Part shown: positions 20,417 through 23,362 of the stretch, one piece after another | Layout: every line of letters begins with the position of its first letter | How positions within the stretch are numbered: the stretch's first letter is position 1 | Source: Candidatus Woesearchaeota archaeon | GTDB lineage: Archaea > Nanobdellota > Nanobdellia > Woesearchaeales > GCA-2687795 | Length of the DNA: 23,362 nucleotides | NCBI GenBank assembly: GCA_002687795.1 | Contig: NZBG01000021.1 | Location: 1-23,362, forward strand | Reading direction: 5' to 3' | Translations under genes and position numbers: made by a program | Notes under the pieces: generated by a model | Told to the model about the DNA's origin: nothing | Database searches by the model: none | Seen by the model: only the letters and a program-made list of their open reading frames with translations

Positions 20417-20920
20417 ATGGCAACAGCCCTATTCATAGGAAGGTTCCAGCCATTCCATAACGGCCATCTCTCTGCAATAAAGCAAGTGTTAGATGAAATG
20501 GACAGGATAATCATCGGCATAGGAAGCTCACAGCACTTTAATAATAAGGAAAACCCCTTTGCATTTGAAGAAAGGTTTAAGATGATCGAGAACAGCCTGC
20601 TTAAGGAAGAGATAGAGACATTCACAATATTCCCTGTTCCTGACATCCCTGATGACAAAAAATGGGTTGAGCATGTTAAAACCATATTGCCAAGGTTTGA
20701 TGTTGTATATTCCGGCAACCCAAGGACGCTTAAGCTTTTTAGGGAATATAAAAATAAAAAATATAAGGTAAAGGAAGTTAAGATTGTTGAAGGAACCGCT
20801 TCCACAGGAATAAGAAAACTGATGAAAGAAGGGGGGAGCTGGAAAGAGCTTGTGCCGGGTGAAGTAGCAAAGTTTATTAATGGTATCAATGGCTGTAAAA
20901 GGCTGAAGAGGTTTAAATGA
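20417..20920 (+). CDS. nadM: Archaeal nicotinamide-nucleotide adenylyltransferase
   Basis: 167 residues, the usual length of archaeal NMNAT. GRFQPFHNGH at residues 8-17 is the nucleotidyltransferase HxGH site. IIIGIGSSQHFNNKENPFAFEERFKMI follows, then DVVYSGNPRTLKLF and TASTGIRKLM, the ISxTxxR-type ATP site near the C-terminus. It makes NAD from NMN and ATP in the cytosol. A leaderless promoter precedes it, and its stop overlaps the RNase J start (ATGA), so the two genes form an operon. Confidence 0.95.
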   Translation: MATALFIGRFQPFHNGHLSAIKQVLDEMDRIIIGIGSSQHFNNKENPFAFEERFKMIENSLLKEEIETFTIFPVPDIPDDKKWVEHVKTILPRFDVVYSGNPRTLKLFREYKNKKYKVKEVKIVEGTASTGIRKLMKEGGSWKELVPGEVAKFINGINGCKRLKRFK

Positions 20921-22248
20921 TGCAAATATATGCAGTAGGCGGATATAACGAGGTTGGCAAGAACTGCACAGCCCTGAAAGTTGGGGATGAGGCAGTGCTC
21001 TTTGACCTGGGGATTCACCTGGACAGTTATATAAAATACACAGAAGATGAGGATATTATTAATGTTAATACCTATGAATTGATGAAGGTTGGGGCGGTTC
21101 CTAATATTTCTGTTATTGATAAGCTTAAGGATAAGGTGAAAGCTATAATAGTCACCCATGCCCATCTTGACCATTGCGGAGCCATACCTTACCTTGCTAA
21201 TCAGTTTAAAGCTCCCATCATATGCACACCTTATACTGCAGAGGTCATAAAGACCATACTAAGGGATGAAAATATTAAGATTAAGAACAGGATCATAGTG
21301 TTAAACGCCAATTCAAGCCATAAGCTGTCTAATGGGCTCAAGATAGAGTTTATTAACGTAACCCACTCAACGCCTCAGACAGTGATGGCTGTTGTGCACT
21401 CTAAATTCGGCAAGGTATTGTATGCTAACGACTTCAAGTTTGACAGGTTTCCAACACTTGGCCAAAAGCCGAACTTTAACAGGCTAAAGGAGCTGGGAAA
21501 AGAAGGCGTGCAGGCAGTGGTAGTTGACTCAACCTATGCCCCTGACGCAAGCAAAACCCCTTCAGAATCAATAGCAAAGCATATGCTAAGGGACGTAATG
21601 TTAGGCGTTGACAACAAAGGCAAGGCTGTTATAGTCACAACATTCGCTTCCCATCTTGCAAGGCTGAAAAGCATAGTAGAATTCGGCAAAAAGCTTAACA
21701 GGAAGATTATCTTCTTAGGCAGGTCATTGGCTAAATATGTCCATGCTGGGGAAAACATTGGTCTGGTTAATTTTTCCAAAGATGTTGAAATCGTGAAATA
21801 CGGCAGCAAGATCAAAAGAAAGCTCAGGATGGTTGAAGGAAAAGGCAGGGAAAAGTTTTTATTGGTTGTTACCGGGCACCAGGGAGAGCCCAAATCAACA
21901 TTATCAAAGATGGCAGGGGGAGAGATTAATTTCAAGTTCAGGAAAGAGGATAATGTTATCTTCTCATGCAAGGTTATACCCACCCCTGTCAACAAGGCAA
22001 ATAGGGAAGAACTGGAAAAAAGGCTGAAAGAGCTGGGAGTGAGCATATTTAAGAATATCCATGTAAGCGGGCACTGCGCAAGAGAAGACTTAAGAGAGTT
22101 TATTAACCTGGTAAAGCCCAAGCATATCATACCTGCGCATGGTGGGATTGAGATGAGGAAAGCATTGCAGGAGCTTGCTGTTGAGATGGGCTATAAGCCT
22201 AAGAAGGATATTCATCTGCTGAAGGATGGGGAGAAAATAGAACTATGA
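20917..22248 (+). CDS. rnj: Archaeal RNase J (metallo-beta-lactamase/beta-CASP ribonuclease)
   Basis: 443 residues, matching the short archaeal RNase J. Motif 2, HAHLDH, is at residues 81-86; motif 3 is in the VTHSTPQ region; motif 4 is in VLYANDFKFD; the beta-CASP part includes VTTFASHLARL and VVTGHQGEPKS, and the end has VSGHCAREDL and IIPAHGG. It degrades RNA 5' to 3' with zinc catalysis. The reading frame starts on the ATGA overlap with nadM, with GAGGT just upstream at 20909-20913; a second ATG follows at 20920. It converges with the next gene and overlaps it by six bases. Confidence 0.93.
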   Translation: MMQIYAVGGYNEVGKNCTALKVGDEAVLFDLGIHLDSYIKYTEDEDIINVNTYELMKVGAVPNISVIDKLKDKVKAIIVTHAHLDHCGAIPYLANQFKAPIICTPYTAEVIKTILRDENIKIKNRIIVLNANSSHKLSNGLKIEFINVTHSTPQTVMAVVHSKFGKVLYANDFKFDRFPTLGQKPNFNRLKELGKEGVQAVVVDSTYAPDASKTPSESIAKHMLRDVMLGVDNKGKAVIVTTFASHLARLKSIVEFGKKLNRKIIFLGRSLAKYVHAGENIGLVNFSKDVEIVKYGSKIKRKLRMVEGKGREKFLLVVTGHQGEPKSTLSKMAGGEINFKFRKEDNVIFSCKVIPTPVNKANREELEKRLKELGVSIFKNIHVSGHCAREDLREFINLVKPKHIIPAHGGIEMRKALQELAVEMGYKPKKDIHLLKDGEKIEL

Positions 22249-23121
22249 AGCAGCTTTGGTAGAATATCTTTTTGCTCTTTCTGGACTTATCTCGTTTTCT
22301 GCATAATCTATTATTCTGTTCAATGCGCCTGTGCTTCTAAGCTTGCTGTCCCTAGTGTATCCTACTTTTGTTTTTCCTGAGTCTCTCCAGTCAATGTAAA
22401 TGCTGATTTTCTCTTTTTCGCTTAGGTCCCTGTAGGAAAAGCCTAAGGTAGCTTTTCTTATGGATTCCAGCCATGTTTTTACATAGTTTGAGTTTTGAAT
22501 CTGTCTCCTAAGCTTTGAATAATCGCTGTTGGTTATCCTTTTCTTGTCTAAGAAATATTGCTTGAAGGTTAGCTCAGGCTTTTCTTTGTCATAGCTTTGC
22601 CTTAACCCTGTTTTAGGATTCTCTGCTTTCATTAGAGGAATATCATCATAGTTTGATACCTCAAAAGGAACATTGATCCAAGGAATATTGGTGTTGGCTT
22701 CAAATATTATATTATAATCAATCAGCTGGCTTACAGAATATTCTGCTCTTCTTAATTTCATCATGTTAAGAACCCTGTCTATCTTTTTTGCTTCTTCGCC
22801 TTCTAATCTTTTTCTGGCTCTTTTCAGCTGCGTTAATTTCTCACCATCTTTTAGGCTTAAATTATCAATCAGAGACTTATTTTCTTCTGAGAATTGTCCG
22901 TTATAGCCTGAATGGTAAAATTTGTTTATAACAGAATCGTCAACTTTTGCAAGCTCATCAGAGATATTTCTTATGTTATTTCTCTCTTTATAATCTTCAA
23001 CTATGGTATTTATTGTGATACCTTCAGAAGCAGCTAAAAGCCCTAAACTGCCTATGTCTTCCTCTGCCTTCCTTTTTGTGATATTTCCTAACTGAAGCTG
23101 TCTTAGGATATCTTCTATCAT
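22243..23121 (-). CDS. Hypothetical protein, 292 aa
   Basis: Family not recognised. Highly charged and mostly helical in residues 1-135 (LRQLQLGNITKRKAEEDIGSL, KLTQLKRARKRLEGEEAKKIDRVLNMM). A mixed segment around 140-200 contains Trp, Pro and aromatic residues (IPWINVPFEVSNYDDIPL, LTFKQYFLDKKRI). The basic C-terminus (DYSKLRRQIQNSNYVKTWLESIRKAT, IYIDWRDSGKTKVGYTRDSKLRSTGALNRIIDY) could bind nucleic acid. No signal peptide or membrane helix. The ATG at 23119-23121 lies about 27-37 bases after a TATA-like AAATAT/TTTAAA at 23147-23158, so it has its own promoter. It overlaps the RNase J end by six bases in convergent orientation. Confidence 0.7.
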   Translation of the reverse strand: MIEDILRQLQLGNITKRKAEEDIGSLGLLAASEGITINTIVEDYKERNNIRNISDELAKVDDSVINKFYHSGYNGQFSEENKSLIDNLSLKDGEKLTQLKRARKRLEGEEAKKIDRVLNMMKLRRAEYSVSQLIDYNIIFEANTNIPWINVPFEVSNYDDIPLMKAENPKTGLRQSYDKEKPELTFKQYFLDKKRITNSDYSKLRRQIQNSNYVKTWLESIRKATLGFSYRDLSEKEKISIYIDWRDSGKTKVGYTRDSKLRSTGALNRIIDYAENEISPERAKRYSTKAAS

Positions 23122-23146
23122 TATAATTGTTAGGAATAAGGCTGTT

Positions 23147-23158
23147 TTTTTAAATATT
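23147..23158 (-). promoter_or_regulatory. TATA-like element of the 292-aa gene
   Basis: Minus strand AATATTTAAAAA, about 26-37 bases before the ATG. Confidence 0.45.
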
Positions 23159-23285
23159 ACGGAAAATTAGTCTTGTTTGGGATAAACAACATGCAATGGG
23201 TAAAACTCGTGGTAGTTGTGTTGGTTGAACCAGGCGCATTTGAATGAATGGAGGTCTAGTTTAGTTCATTACATCTAAAGGATAC

Positions 23286-23303
23286 CTTGGGCTTTAGCCC
23301 AAG
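23286..23303. repeat. 7-bp hairpin CTTGGGC-TTTA-GCCCAAG, possibly an IS200/IS605-type end
   Basis: A perfect stem with TTTA loop, followed by a weaker GTAG/CTAC pair (23306-23320) and a pyrimidine run. GGGCTTTAGCCC hairpins of this kind are frequent at right ends of IS200/IS605 elements and at TnpB guide-RNA loci. No transposase frame is readable in 23122-23362, so this is only a candidate; the stretch is otherwise empty of genes. Confidence 0.35.
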
Positions 23304-23362
23304 TTGTAGTCCACAGCTACTCCCTTTCCTCCGTAAGTTTTTTCTACCATTTTTGATTATAA

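Noticed and set aside
20386..21174. 262-codon minus frame
   Set aside because: It lies opposite nadM and RNase J, both with diagnostic motifs.

Overview
The window reads as a piece of an archaeal chromosome, most likely from a small-genome DPANN lineage (Woesearchaeota/Pacearchaeota-like). This is inferred from archaeal ribosomal proteins eL34 and eS1 (S3Ae), an archaeal NMN adenylyltransferase, an archaeal-length RNase J, a geranylgeranyl-reductase-family flavoprotein, a TldD/TldE pair, an Oxa1/EMC3-type DUF106 insertase, A/T-rich TATA promoters about 25 bases upstream of start codons (leaderless mRNAs), and three tRNA genes all broken by bulge-helix-bulge introns.

Layout. 1-5360 (minus): a two-gene envelope operon. 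The first gene encodes a 1022-residue protein with a helical N-terminal half and a beta-strand-rich C-terminal half. The second is a secreted protein of tandem 88-residue Ig-like repeats that runs off the left edge and is easy to miss because it has no stop in the window. 5460-8211 (minus): tldD-tldE. 8290-9190: tRNA-Glu (+), a structured non-coding stretch, tRNA-Thr (-), a cluster of hairpins and a 53-residue zinc-ribbon gene (-). 9275-10939 (+): DUF106 insertase and an EamA transporter. 10947-12308: eL34 (-) and a polyprenol-kinase-like membrane protein (+), with a 167-bp MITE-like element (16-bp inverted repeats, 6-bp target duplication) between their divergent promoters. 12309-12589: a foldback carrying a copy of the tRNA-Gln 3' end, then tRNA-Gln (-). 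12590-13660 (-): geranylgeranyl reductase family protein. 13860-18351 (+): two large membrane-anchored surface proteins with CARDB/NEW3-like beta domains. 18368-20298 (-): HVO_A0114-type winged-helix regulator, a Cys-rich membrane protein and eS1. 20417-22248 (+): nadM and RNase J, overlapping. 22243-23121 (-): an unrecognised gene. The right edge holds a hairpin-bearing non-coding stretch.

Themes. (1) Five introns in three tRNAs, three of them at non-canonical sites (acceptor stem 5/6, D-arm 21/22, anticodon stem 30/31), each rebuilding a normal tRNA when removed at the predicted splice sites. (2) Four of the large envelope genes carry G-rich Shine-Dalgarno-like leaders, while most housekeeping genes look leaderless. 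(3) Intergenic spaces carry several perfect palindromes with the same TTC (GAA on the other strand) triloop. (4) Cell-surface capacity is large for the window: five predicted secreted, surface or beta-rich proteins. All functional calls come from reading motifs; no database search was run.
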